NCBI GenBank assembly: GCA_047777475.1
Contig: JBKEET010000003.1
Span: 124,001-188,000 of the forward strand
Direction of reading: 5' to 3'
Length of the DNA stretch: 64,000 nt
Source: Sutterella sp047777475
Lineage (GTDB): Bacteria > Pseudomonadota > Gammaproteobacteria > Burkholderiales > Burkholderiaceae_F
The notes under the pieces are model-generated. The model was not told the origin of the DNA and ran no database searches. It saw nothing but the letters and a program-made list of their open reading frames with translations. This document shows positions 1 to 8,026 of the stretch, piece after piece (the first letter of the stretch is position 1; every line of letters starts with the position of its first letter). Made by a program: the position numbers and the translations under genes.

Positions 1-457
1 CGAGGACAACATCCGCGCGATTCTCGAGCTGCAGACCGACGAGAACGGCAAGCCGCTCCCGAAGAAGGTGATCGAGGAGCGCCTCGAGACGCTGCTCGAC
101 GAGCTGCAGATCAAGCACCTGCGCACCAACACGGCGCTCTCGCTTTCGGGCGGCGAGCGCCGCCGCACGGAAATCGCCCGCGCGCTGGCCGCGCAGCCGC
201 GCTTCATCCTGCTCGACGAGCCCTTCGCCGGCGTCGACCCGATCGCCGTGATCGAGATTCAGCGCATCGTGCGCTACCTGCGCTCGCGCAACATCGGCGT
301 GCTCATCACCGACCACAACGTGCGCGAAACGCTCTCGATCTGCGACCACGCTTACATCATCAACGACGGTGAGGTGCTCGCCGAAGGAACGCCCGACACG
401 CTCGTGACCAACGAGCAGGTCCGCAAGATCTACCTCGGCGAGAACTTCAAGATGTAG
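1..457 (+). CDS. lptB: LPS export ABC transporter ATP-binding protein LptB (5' end missing)
   Basis: This is the C-terminal part of LptB, the cytoplasmic ATPase that powers lipopolysaccharide extraction from the inner membrane with LptF, LptG and LptC. The frame is open from the left edge of the window, so the Walker A half lies upstream. Visible are the ABC signature LSGGERRR, the Walker B segment ILLDEPFAGVDP and the H-loop ITDHNV, in the order and spacing usual for LptB. The C-terminus (YLGENFKM) is also typical. It ends 12 bp before rpoN, matching the common proteobacterial lptA-lptB-rpoN order, so the two are probably co-transcribed. Confidence 0.95.
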   Translation, partial: EDNIRAILELQTDENGKPLPKKVIEERLETLLDELQIKHLRTNTALSLSGGERRRTEIARALAAQPRFILLDEPFAGVDPIAVIEIQRIVRYLRSRNIGVLITDHNVRETLSICDHAYIINDGEVLAEGTPDTLVTNEQVRKIYLGENFKM

Positions 458-469
458 CCCGCGCCGCTC

Positions 470-1912
470 ATGGAAACCGCTCTTCGCACCGAGCTGCGCC
501 AGCAGCAGATCCTTTCGCAGGTTCAGCAGCAGTCGCTGCGCCTGCTGCAGATGCCCGCGGCCCAGCTGGCCGCCGAGGCAGACGAGCTGATCCGCAGCAA
601 TCCGCTCCTCGAGCGCGAAGATCCCTCCTCCGAGAGCAGCGGCGCGCCGCAGGCTCCCGAGGACGACGCCGTCCCCGACGCGGGCCGCGCCGAGGCCGAC
701 TGCCCCGTCGACGCCCCCATCGCCTTCCGCGGCGCCGAAAGCACGGAAAGCGACGATTCGCCCTTTGACCGCATTGCCTCGCGGACCACGTTCCGCGAGG
801 ATCTCCACGCCGAGCTCGGCTGCATGCCGCTGCCGCCGAGGGAGCGGCTGCTTGCCGAGTGCCTCATCGAAGAGCTGAGCGACCGGGGCTTCCTCGAAAC
901 GCCCGTCGAGGAAATCGTCGCCTCTTACGCGCACGTCCTTAAGGAGGCGGGCTGCCCGGACGCATCGCCCGAAGAATGGGCGCGCGCGGCGCGCATCGTG
1001 CGACGCCTCGATCCGCCGGGCGTCGGCGCTTCCGGCCCCGTCGAGTCGCTCCTCATCCAGACGGACCGGCTCGTGCAGGCACGCAGGATTTCGCTGCAGA
1101 CCGCCGCTCTCATGCGGCTTCTCATCACCAAGAACCTCCTCAAGGTGGCGCAGAACGACCGCGCCGCGCTGCTGCGCACCGCGGGCGGCGACGCCGCGCG
1201 CCTGGACGAGGCGCTCGGCTTCCTGCGCCGGCTCAGCCCCTACCCCTTCGACGAGCGCGAGCAGGGCACCGTGCAGTACGTCGTACCCGACGTGCTCGTG
1301 CTGATCCGCGGCGGCCGGCCCGAGGCCGTGCTCAACCCGGCCTGCCAGATCAGCGTGCGCCTGCGCGACGAGTCGCGCCTCACGCTCTTCCGGCGCAGCG
1401 TCGGCGAGGCGCGCTGGCAGTCGCTCGCCTACGAGGCCAAGGCGCTGCTGCAGGGCCTGGCCGCCAGGCGCGAGACGCTGCTGCGCGTCGCCTCGGACAT
1501 CGTGCGCGAGCAAAGCGCCTTTTTCACCGACCCGCACGCGGCGCTGCGGCCCATGACGATGGCCGACGTGGCCGCGCGCATCGGTCTTTCGGAATCGACC
1601 GTGTCGCGCACGGTGAACGGCAAGTTCCTGCACTGCCGCCGCGGCACGCTCGAGCTCCGCTCGCTTTTCTCCTCGAGCCTTGCGCACGCGGGGTCCGCGG
1701 CGGGCGCGGGAAACGGAGAGGAACAGAGCGCCGACGCGGCGCAGCGCCGCCTCAGGGCGCTCGTTGAGGCGGAAAGCCCCGCCGCCCCGCTCAGCGACAG
1801 CGAGCTTTCCGAGAAGCTGGCCGCCGAAGGCTTCCGCATCGCGCGGCGCACCGTCGCCAAATACCGCGAGGCGCTCGGCATTGCGCCCGCGAGGCTGCGG
1901 CGCCGCCGCTGA
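470..1912 (+). CDS. rpoN: RNA polymerase sigma-54 factor RpoN
   Basis: Sigma-54 directs RNA polymerase to -24/-12 promoters and needs AAA+ activators. At 480 residues it matches the usual length. Region I is visible as the Gln/Leu-rich N-terminus (LRQQQILSQVQQQSLRLLQMP), followed by an acidic region II at about residues 45-100. The core-binding and DNA-binding domains follow, with a helix-turn-helix segment near IGLSESTVSRTVNGK. The diagnostic RpoN box ARRTVAKYRE lies at about 458-467. The start ATG is 12 bp after lptB. Downstream comes ptsN, but the ribosome hibernation gene hpf that often sits between them is absent. Confidence 0.97.
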   Translation: METALRTELRQQQILSQVQQQSLRLLQMPAAQLAAEADELIRSNPLLEREDPSSESSGAPQAPEDDAVPDAGRAEADCPVDAPIAFRGAESTESDDSPFDRIASRTTFREDLHAELGCMPLPPRERLLAECLIEELSDRGFLETPVEEIVASYAHVLKEAGCPDASPEEWARAARIVRRLDPPGVGASGPVESLLIQTDRLVQARRISLQTAALMRLLITKNLLKVAQNDRAALLRTAGGDAARLDEALGFLRRLSPYPFDEREQGTVQYVVPDVLVLIRGGRPEAVLNPACQISVRLRDESRLTLFRRSVGEARWQSLAYEAKALLQGLAARRETLLRVASDIVREQSAFFTDPHAALRPMTMADVAARIGLSESTVSRTVNGKFLHCRRGTLELRSLFSSSLAHAGSAAGAGNGEEQSADAAQRRLRALVEAESPAAPLSDSELSEKLAAEGFRIARRTVAKYREALGIAPARLRRRR

Positions 1913-1998
1913 AGCATTAAGCCTGACCAAAGCGTTCAAATTTTCTGTAGACTGAACAGGTGTCGCCGCTCTTCACGCGGCTCTGGCTCGCTTTTGCA

Positions 1999-2655
1999 AT
2001 GAACTCTCTTGCTCCTTACGTGACCATCGAAACCGTGCGGCTCGACCTGAACGTCGCCAGCCGCAAGCGTCTCTTCGAAGAGGCCGGTCTGGTCTTTGAA
2101 TCCTCCGCCGGCATCCCGCACAAGGAAGCCTTTGATGCGCTCTTTGCGCGCGAGAAGCTCGGTTCGACGTGCATCGGGGGCGGCTGCGCGATTCCGCACG
2201 GCCGCACGGAGCATGCCGAGGAACCCGCGGTCGCGGTGATCCGCACCGCCGAGCCGATCGTCCTCGACGCGCCCGACGGCAAGCCCGTGCAGCTCTTCAT
2301 CTGCATGCTCGTGCCGCAGAAGGCCGCCGAGCAGGAAGAAGGCCGCGAAGAAGAGCAGGCTTCCGAAGGCAGCGGCGAAAAAGACGGCGCCGCCGCGCAA
2401 GACGGGGAAAAGCCCTGCTGCGACTGCAGCCGGCTCTTCCTCGAAGCCGACGCGCTGCTGCGCGACAAGGGCGTGCGCGCCGCGCTGCTCGCCGCGAAAA
2501 CCGACGTCGAAGTCTGCGAAATCATCCACGGCTGGGAGCCGCCGAGCGGCCTCAGCGAGCAAGAAGAGGCCGAGGACGACAGCGAATCCGGCGCCGAGGC
2601 GGAAGCCGAAGCCGGCGGCGAATCCTCCGAAGAGAAGGGTTCCGAAGGCGCCTGA
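1999..2655 (+). CDS. ptsN: PtsN-like PTS IIA (nitrogen) protein with acidic insertion and tail
   Basis: EIIA-Ntr is the terminal phosphoacceptor of the nitrogen PTS and usually regulates potassium, phosphate or nitrogen functions. The family fold is recognisable, with the phosphorylatable histidine in GGCAIPHGR (His67) and a normal C-terminal helix (LLAAKTDVEVCEIIHG). It is longer than the usual 150-160 residues, at 218. A charged Glu-rich segment at about residues 108-145, including a CCDC cluster, interrupts the domain, and a 30-residue Asp/Glu/Ser tail ends it. The ATG at 1999 was chosen over the in-frame GTG at 1960 because homology begins there. It lies between rpoN and rapZ; hprK, usual in this slot, is missing. 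Confidence 0.85.
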   Translation: MNSLAPYVTIETVRLDLNVASRKRLFEEAGLVFESSAGIPHKEAFDALFAREKLGSTCIGGGCAIPHGRTEHAEEPAVAVIRTAEPIVLDAPDGKPVQLFICMLVPQKAAEQEEGREEEQASEGSGEKDGAAAQDGEKPCCDCSRLFLEADALLRDKGVRAALLAAKTDVEVCEIIHGWEPPSGLSEQEEAEDDSESGAEAEAEAGGESSEEKGSEGA

Positions 2656-2686
2656 GCGTTTTTTCTGAAAAAAGAGGTGCACTGCC

Positions 2687-3583
2687 ATGCGGCTCATCAT
2701 CGTGACGGGCATGTCGGGCGGCGGCAAGTCGATTGCCATCCGCCAGCTTGAGGACTGCGGCTATTACTGCATCGACAATCTGCCGGGCGACTTCCTGCCC
2801 CAGGTCGCGCTCGACCTGCAGGCGCACGGCATCGACGCCGCGGCCGTGGCCATCGATGCGCGCTCGCAGAGCACGTTCGATCAGTCGAGCGGCCAGCTCA
2901 AGAAGCTCGAACAAGCGGGCATCGACGTGCGCATCTTCTTTCTCACCGCCTCCACGCCCGTTCTCGTGCAGCGCTTCTCCGAGACGCGCCGCCGCCATCC
3001 GCTCTCGACGCGCGCCGAGAAGCAGGACAAGGTGCTGACGCTTTCCGAAGCGATCAACCGCGAGCGCGAGCTCCTCGCGCCGCTCGCCGACGGCGCGGCG
3101 GTAATCGACACGACGGGCCTGCTGCCCTCGCAGCTGCGCGTCTGGATCCAGCAGCTCGCCGGCCTGCCGCAGGCGAAGATGACGCTCACGTTCGAATCGT
3201 TCGCCTTCAAGCACGGGCTGCCCGTGGCCGCCGACCTGGTGTTCGACGTGCGCTGCCTGCCCAATCCCTATTACACGCCGGAGCTGCGGCCGCTCACGGG
3301 GCGCGACGAGCCCGTGGCCGCCTTCCTGCGCCGCAGTCCGCTTGTGCTCGCCATGGTCGACGACATCGAAGGCTTCATCCGCAAGTGGCTGCCGCACTAT
3401 CTCGCGCAGAACCGCCACTACCTCACGGTGGCGATCGGCTGCACGGGCGGCCAGCACCGCTCGGTCTTCGTCGCCGAAGAGCTCGGGCGGCGCTTTGCGG
3501 GCACCGCCGGCGTCGCCGTGCGCCACCGCATCATCGAGCAGCGCCGGCTGCTCCTCGGCGAATCCGCCGAGCAGAGCGCCTAA
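2687..3583 (+). CDS. rapZ: RNase adapter protein RapZ
   Basis: RapZ is an RNA-binding P-loop protein. In enterobacteria it delivers the small RNA GlmZ to RNase E and so tunes glucosamine-6-phosphate synthase. The Walker A motif GMSGGGKS is at residues 8-15, and the conserved DNLP segment follows. The C-terminal RNA-binding domain carries the family motif CTGGQHRSV. The length of 298 residues is normal. It starts 31 bp after ptsN and is probably in the same transcript. Its TAA overlaps the stop codon of the convergent mutY. Whether the GlmZ target exists in this lineage cannot be told from the window. Confidence 0.94.
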   Translation: MRLIIVTGMSGGGKSIAIRQLEDCGYYCIDNLPGDFLPQVALDLQAHGIDAAAVAIDARSQSTFDQSSGQLKKLEQAGIDVRIFFLTASTPVLVQRFSETRRRHPLSTRAEKQDKVLTLSEAINRERELLAPLADGAAVIDTTGLLPSQLRVWIQQLAGLPQAKMTLTFESFAFKHGLPVAADLVFDVRCLPNPYYTPELRPLTGRDEPVAAFLRRSPLVLAMVDDIEGFIRKWLPHYLAQNRHYLTVAIGCTGGQHRSVFVAEELGRRFAGTAGVAVRHRIIEQRRLLLGESAEQSA

Positions 3584-4661
3584 AAGAGCGAAGGAACGCG
3601 CTCGCGCGCCGCGAGCGCCGCCTCACAGAGCCGCGCGATCGGAGCGGGCAGTCCCACGGAGCCGATTTCGGCGAGCTTCACCGCCCGGAAGCCTGCGGGC
3701 GGCTCGCTTTGTCCGGCCTCGGCCCATCCGGACGCGATTTCCAGGCGAAAATGCGAAAAATCGTGCGTGAGCGAGGCGGCGATGCGCGCCCTGCCCGCCG
3801 CAGCTTCCTGCGCGAGCCCGGCAAGCACGCCCGGCACGTCCCCGAAGGCCTCGTCCGAAACGCGCCAGAAAGGCATCCAGAGGCCGCCCCAGAGCCCTTC
3901 CTCCGGACGGCGCGACAGCCAGAGCGCGTCGCCCGAAAAAACGAAGAGCGCGGCCGCGTGCCGCACGGGCCGCTCTTTCCGCGGCTTCTTTCCGGGATAG
4001 TCGGCGACCCTGCCGAGGCGGCGCGCCCCGCAGATCGCCGCGAGCGGGCATTCCGCGCAGTCGGGCGAGCGGGTGCACTGCAGCGCCCCGAAATCCATCA
4101 GCGCCTGCGTGTAGTCGGCCATCTTCGCGCTTTCGGGCAGAAGTTCCTCCGCTTTTTTCCAGACGGCCTTCTTAAAGGCGCTCTGCAGCGGGTGGCCGGG
4201 AATGAGAAAACGCGCGCGATGACGCGCTGCGCGTTGCCGTCGGCCATGACGGCGCGCTGCCCGAAAGAGAACGCCGCGATGGCGCCGGCCGTCGAGAGCC
4301 CGATGCCCGGGAGCCCGGCGAGCGCCTCGGCCGTTTCGGGGCAGCGGCCTCCGAAATCGCGCACCACGGCGCTCACCGCCGCGTGCAGGTGGCGCGCGCG
4401 GGCGTAGTACCCAAGGCCCGCCCAGAGCGCGAGCACCTCGTCGAGGCTCGCCGCGGCGAGCGCCTGCGGCGTCGGGAAGGCCTTCATGAAGGCCTCGTAC
4501 TTCGGCAGGACCGTGGCCACCTGCGTCTGCTGGAGCATCACCTCGGAGACCATGCGCGCGTACCAGTCGGGCTTCTGCCAGGGCAGTCCGCGGCGCCCGC
4601 ACTCGCCGTACCAGCCGAGCAGTGCATCGGTAAACAATTTTTCCTGCCGATTTTCAGGCAT
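3580..4661 (-). pseudogene. mutY: Adenine DNA glycosylase MutY, interrupted by a frameshift
   Basis: MutY removes adenine mispaired with 8-oxoguanine. The N-terminal half reads from ATG 4661 with catalytic Glu in SEVMLQQTQV, the helix-hairpin-helix LPGIGLSTAGAI and catalytic Asp in MADGNAQRV. The frame is then lost at a four-base A run (4207-4210 on the plus strand). One missing base there would restore ARVF-LIPGHPLQSAF and continue to the end. The second half keeps the iron-sulfur loop and the NUDIX-like 8-oxoG recognition domain. The loop reads CTRSPDC-AEC-PLAAIC, with five residues in the first gap where six are usual. Either a real pseudogene or a sequencing error. Confidence 0.85.
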
Positions 4662-4883
4662 TTCACTCTCTTTCGCGGTACAGTTAGCAGACCGCCTAAA
4701 ATATAAAAATTTCTGTTTAAAGCTTTCTTCTATGTCCGGCAACCTGCTCCAGAAACCGCTCTTGCTCTACTGACGAGCGTTTCGCTGGGATCGGCCTGCG
4801 CCGATGCAAGCGCCTCGGCCCCGGCCTCGAAAACCGCCGAGGCAAGCGCTGCTATTTTCGAAATCATAGCCGCTGACATCGCC

Positions 4884-6449
4884 GTGCACCGCAGCCAGCC
4901 CGGGCTGGCCTACGAGCTGCTCGCCGGGACGGTGAAGCGCACGCATGATCCCAAGATCGCCGGCCTCGCCTGGCAGGCCGCCATGCGCACGGGCAACATC
5001 GGCAACGTGCAGGCGGCCTCCCGCGAATGGGTGAAGCTCGATCCGAACAACCCGGTGCCGCACCGCACGATCCTCGCCTACGCCATCGAAAACGGCCAGA
5101 TCGACGACATCAACCGCGAGCTCGAGACGCTGCACGCCATCGAGAAAAACAAGCCCGCTTGGACCGCGGTGATGACGCAGTCGATGCTGCGCTCCGGCGT
5201 CAACCTCTCGCTGGTGCGCCGCGCCATGGAGCCCTACTGGAACATGTACTCGGACAATCCCGACGTGCTGATCGCCATGGGCGCCTACCAGCAGGCCATG
5301 CACAACCCCAAGGAGGCGTGCACCTACGTGCAGCGCGCCTACGCCAAGCAGCCGAACGACGAAAAGATCGTCTCGACGGCGGCGGACCTCTGCTGGGAAA
5401 GCGACCGCGACAGCGCCTTCGGGATGCTCGAGAACTACCTGCGCGCGCATCCGAAAAACGCCGCGGTCCGCCTGATGTACGGCCGCGCGCTCGCGCGCGC
5501 CGGGCGCACCGAAGAGGCGCTTGCCCAGCTTAAAAAGAGCGTTGCGAGCAGCCCCGACGAGCCGCTCATCCTCATCAACGGCGGGCAGCTCGCCTACGAA
5601 TGCCGAGATTTCCCGCTCGCCGAGCAGTACCTGCAGAAGTACATCGAGGTCGTGCAGGAGAAGATGCCCGGCCTTGACCTCTCGCGCAGCGAAGTGTGGC
5701 TTCGCCTCGCCGCGGCGCTGCACGAGGACGGCCGCCACGGCGAAGAGGCCGAGCGGCTCGCCGAGCTCACGGACGGCCCGCTTGCCGTGCAGGCCCGCAT
5801 GCGCGAGGCGGAGGCCCTGGCCGAAATCGGCCACATCGAGCGCGCGAGGAGCGTCCTCGAAGAGGCCGCCAAGAAGCATCCCGAGAGCCGCGACGAGCTG
5901 CTGATCGCCGAGGCGAAGCTCCTCGTCTCGCAGAAGCGCTCCGACGAAGCGATGGCGATGCTCGAAGAGCACCTGCGGGCCAATCCCGACGACGTGCGCC
6001 TGCACTACGACACGGCGATCCTCGCCGAGCAGGTCGGGCACACCGAGCGCGCCGAGGCGCTGCTGCGCGGCATCCTGCGCGAGCACCCCGACCACGTCCA
6101 GGCCAACAATGCGCTCGGCTACATCATGGTCACGCACGGCGACAGCCTCCCCGAGGCGCGCCGCCTCCTCGAGCACGCCTACCGCCTCGCGCCGCTCGAT
6201 CCGTTCGTGCTCGATTCCATGGGCTGGCTCTGCTTCAAGGAAGGGCGCTACGACCAGGCCGCCGAGTTCACCCTCACCTCGCTCAAGAAGCTCTTTGACG
6301 TCGAGGTGGCCGGCCATCTCATCGAAATTCTCCAGGCCTCCGGCCGCGGCGGCGAAGCCGCCTCGCTCTACCGGGAGCTCTGCAACCGCGCGGGCAAGGA
6401 CCCGCGGGTCCAGGAGCTCGGCAAGCGCCTGAAGCTGTCCGCACCATGA
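4884..6449 (+). CDS. Tetratricopeptide-repeat protein, probably exported
   Basis: This is a TPR protein of unknown specific function. Several 34-residue TPR units can be seen, for example VRLMYGRALARAGRTEEALAQL, DVRLHYDTAILAEQVGHTERAEALL and the final FVLDSMGWLCFKEGRYDQAAE. It sits directly upstream of lolB and ispE, where betaproteobacteria commonly carry a TPR lipoprotein or periplasmic protein, and its stop overlaps the lolB start (ATGA). The GTG at 4884 is only a conservative start. The same frame is open upstream and encodes a leader-like stretch, ALALLTSVSLGSACADASA, while the only good ATG (4732) is in another frame. Confidence 0.82.
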   Translation: MHRSQPGLAYELLAGTVKRTHDPKIAGLAWQAAMRTGNIGNVQAASREWVKLDPNNPVPHRTILAYAIENGQIDDINRELETLHAIEKNKPAWTAVMTQSMLRSGVNLSLVRRAMEPYWNMYSDNPDVLIAMGAYQQAMHNPKEACTYVQRAYAKQPNDEKIVSTAADLCWESDRDSAFGMLENYLRAHPKNAAVRLMYGRALARAGRTEEALAQLKKSVASSPDEPLILINGGQLAYECRDFPLAEQYLQKYIEVVQEKMPGLDLSRSEVWLRLAAALHEDGRHGEEAERLAELTDGPLAVQARMREAEALAEIGHIERARSVLEEAAKKHPESRDELLIAEAKLLVSQKRSDEAMAMLEEHLRANPDDVRLHYDTAILAEQVGHTERAEALLRGILREHPDHVQANNALGYIMVTHGDSLPEARRLLEHAYRLAPLDPFVLDSMGWLCFKEGRYDQAAEFTLTSLKKLFDVEVAGHLIEILQASGRGGEAASLYRELCNRAGKDPRVQELGKRLKLSAP

Positions 6450-6943
6450 AGCGCCGCAGTCTCTGCCTGGCCGCCTGCCTGCTGCTCGCGGGCTGCTCGG
6501 GCCTGCGCCCCGAGGACCTCCGCTTCACGCGCGGCGGCCGCTTTTCGGCGCAGTACCTCGGCCGCGGCGGAAGCCGCGAGACCGTGAGCGGGCGCTTCCT
6601 GCTGCAGCGCTTCGGCGATACGACGCGCCTTGACCTCATGACGCCGCTCAACGGCATCCTCGCGCGCATCGAAGTCACCCCGCAGGGCGCCTTCCTCAGC
6701 CGCTCCGCCGACGGCGAGGCGCAGCGCGCCGATTCCGCCGAGGAGCTCATGCGCAGCAACGTGGGCTTCAGCCTGCCCGTCGAGGCGATCGAGCGCTGGA
6801 TGACCTCGCCCGAGGAGGAAATCTCCGAGTACGGCTGGCGCATCCGCATCGTGCGCCGCAACGACAAGGGCGACCCGCAGGTGATACGCGCGCAGTGCGA
6901 CTCGCCCTTCGTGAAGGCGACGCTCGCCGCCGACACGTTCTGA
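6446..6943 (+). CDS. lolB: Outer-membrane lipoprotein LolB
   Basis: LolB receives lipoproteins from periplasmic LolA and inserts them into the outer membrane. The N-terminus is a lipoprotein signal ending in the lipobox LLAGC, with Cys17 the predicted lipidated residue. The mature part is short (165 residues in all) and of beta-strand character, as expected. Sequence identity to well-known LolB is limited; the call rests on the lipobox, size and conserved position between a TPR gene and ispE. The ATG overlaps the upstream stop, and ispE begins 6 bp downstream, so the three are almost certainly one operon. Confidence 0.82.
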   Translation: MKRRSLCLAACLLLAGCSGLRPEDLRFTRGGRFSAQYLGRGGSRETVSGRFLLQRFGDTTRLDLMTPLNGILARIEVTPQGAFLSRSADGEAQRADSAEELMRSNVGFSLPVEAIERWMTSPEEEISEYGWRIRIVRRNDKGDPQVIRAQCDSPFVKATLAADTF

Positions 6944-6949
6944 AACGCC

Positions 6950-7831
6950 ATGACGCACGCCCTTTCCTCGCTCTACGGCCTGCCCGCCCCGGCCAAGCTC
7001 AACCTTTTCCTGCACGTCACGGGCCGGCGCCCGGACGGCATGCACCTGCTCCAGAGCGTCTTCGTGATGCTCGGCCTCTGCGACACGATCGACATCGAGC
7101 GCACGGACCGGGACTGCATCGAGCGCGCGGGCGACGTGATCGGCCCCGCCGAAGGCGACCTCTGCGTGCGCGCGGCGCAGCTCGTCAAAGACACGTTCGG
7201 CATCAGGGACGGCCTTCGCATCACGGTGAAGAAGCGCATTCCCGCGGGCGCGGGCATGGGCGGCGGCAGCTCCGACGCGGCCACCGTGCTCATGGCGCTC
7301 AGCCGCCTTTTTGCGCTCGGCCTCTCGCGCGAGGCGCTGATTGCGCTCGGCGTTCGGCTCGGCGCCGACGTGCCGTTCTTCCTTTTCGGGCAAACCGCCT
7401 TCGCCGAAGGGATCGGCGAGCGCCTCACCCCTGTTTTTGTTCCTCCTTCGAGGTATGCCTGCATATGGCCCGGGAAGGGGGTTTCGACGGCCGCGATTTT
7501 CCGTTCTCCCAACTTGACAAGAGATACTAAATCCGTGAAAATAGCCGTCTTTTCGGATGCGGTTCACTGCGCCTGGCCGACCCTGTTCGGGCACAATGAT
7601 CTGCAGCCGGTCGCAGTAGGGCTTGAGCCTCGGATTGCCGGTGCGCTGGCCATGCTCGCTCCCTGCGCGAGCCCGCGGATGACGGGCTCAGGCAGTGCGG
7701 TCTTCGGCATCGTGAAGGATGCCGCCTACCGCCTTCCCGAGCTCCCCGGGGGCTGGATCGGATTCATCGCCGAGTCGCTTGAGCGCCATCCGCTCGCGGG
7801 CTGGCTCGGCGGAGAAGCGACGGGGGTATAG
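6950..7831 (+). CDS. ispE: 4-diphosphocytidyl-2-C-methyl-D-erythritol kinase IspE
   Basis: IspE phosphorylates CDP-methylerythritol in the MEP isoprenoid pathway. It is a GHMP kinase: the N-terminal PAPAKLNLFLHV motif carries the catalytic Lys16, the ATP-binding loop PAGAGMGGGSSDAA is at about 98-111, and LGADVPFFL supplies the catalytic Asp. The C-terminal GHMP motif MTGSGSAVFGI is also present. Length (293 residues) is normal. The TAG stop lies inside the acceptor stem of the following tRNA-Gln, so the last codons are shared with the tRNA gene. Confidence 0.95.
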   Translation: MTHALSSLYGLPAPAKLNLFLHVTGRRPDGMHLLQSVFVMLGLCDTIDIERTDRDCIERAGDVIGPAEGDLCVRAAQLVKDTFGIRDGLRITVKKRIPAGAGMGGGSSDAATVLMALSRLFALGLSREALIALGVRLGADVPFFLFGQTAFAEGIGERLTPVFVPPSRYACIWPGKGVSTAAIFRSPNLTRDTKSVKIAVFSDAVHCAWPTLFGHNDLQPVAVGLEPRIAGALAMLAPCASPRMTGSGSAVFGIVKDAAYRLPELPGGWIGFIAESLERHPLAGWLGGEATGV

Positions 7832-7899
7832 CCAAGCTGGTCCAAGGCAACGGATTTTGATTCCGTCATTCGAAGGTTCGAATCCTTCTGCCCCTGCCA
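7822..7899 (+). tRNA. tRNA-Gln (anticodon TTG)
   Basis: A complete cloverleaf with encoded CCA can be folded. Acceptor strand GGGGGTA (7822-7828) pairs with TGCCCCT (7889-7895) using two G-U pairs. The anticodon stem ACGGA/TCCGT encloses the loop TTTTGAT, giving TTG. The T-arm contains GGTTCGAATCC. The gene overlaps the last 10 bp of ispE. The same ispE-tRNA-Gln-prs order is known in other betaproteobacteria. Confidence 0.95.
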
Positions 7900-7911
7900 A
7901 AAAAAATTACC

Positions 7912-7939
7912 GGGATGCCGCACCGATCTGCGGCATTCC
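7912..7939 (+). other. Stem-loop between tRNA-Gln and prs
   Basis: An 11-bp stem with one G-T pair (7912-7922 with 7929-7939) and a 6-nt loop begins 12 nt after the tRNA. No T-tract follows, so it is more likely a processing or 3'-stability structure for the tRNA transcript than a terminator; read-through into prs is possible. Confidence 0.5.
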
Positions 7940-8026
7940 TTCCCTCGCGGACGCAAGCCGCAGCAGGCTTTCGCCCGTAAATCCGAGAGCGCAAGCTCCC
8001 GCCACTGAAGAGAGCTAAGAAGAGTC

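Noticed and set aside
1920..1998. Promoter between rpoN and ptsN (CTGACC ... TAGACT)
   Set aside because: The spacing is 19 bp and matches are poor; not enough to call.
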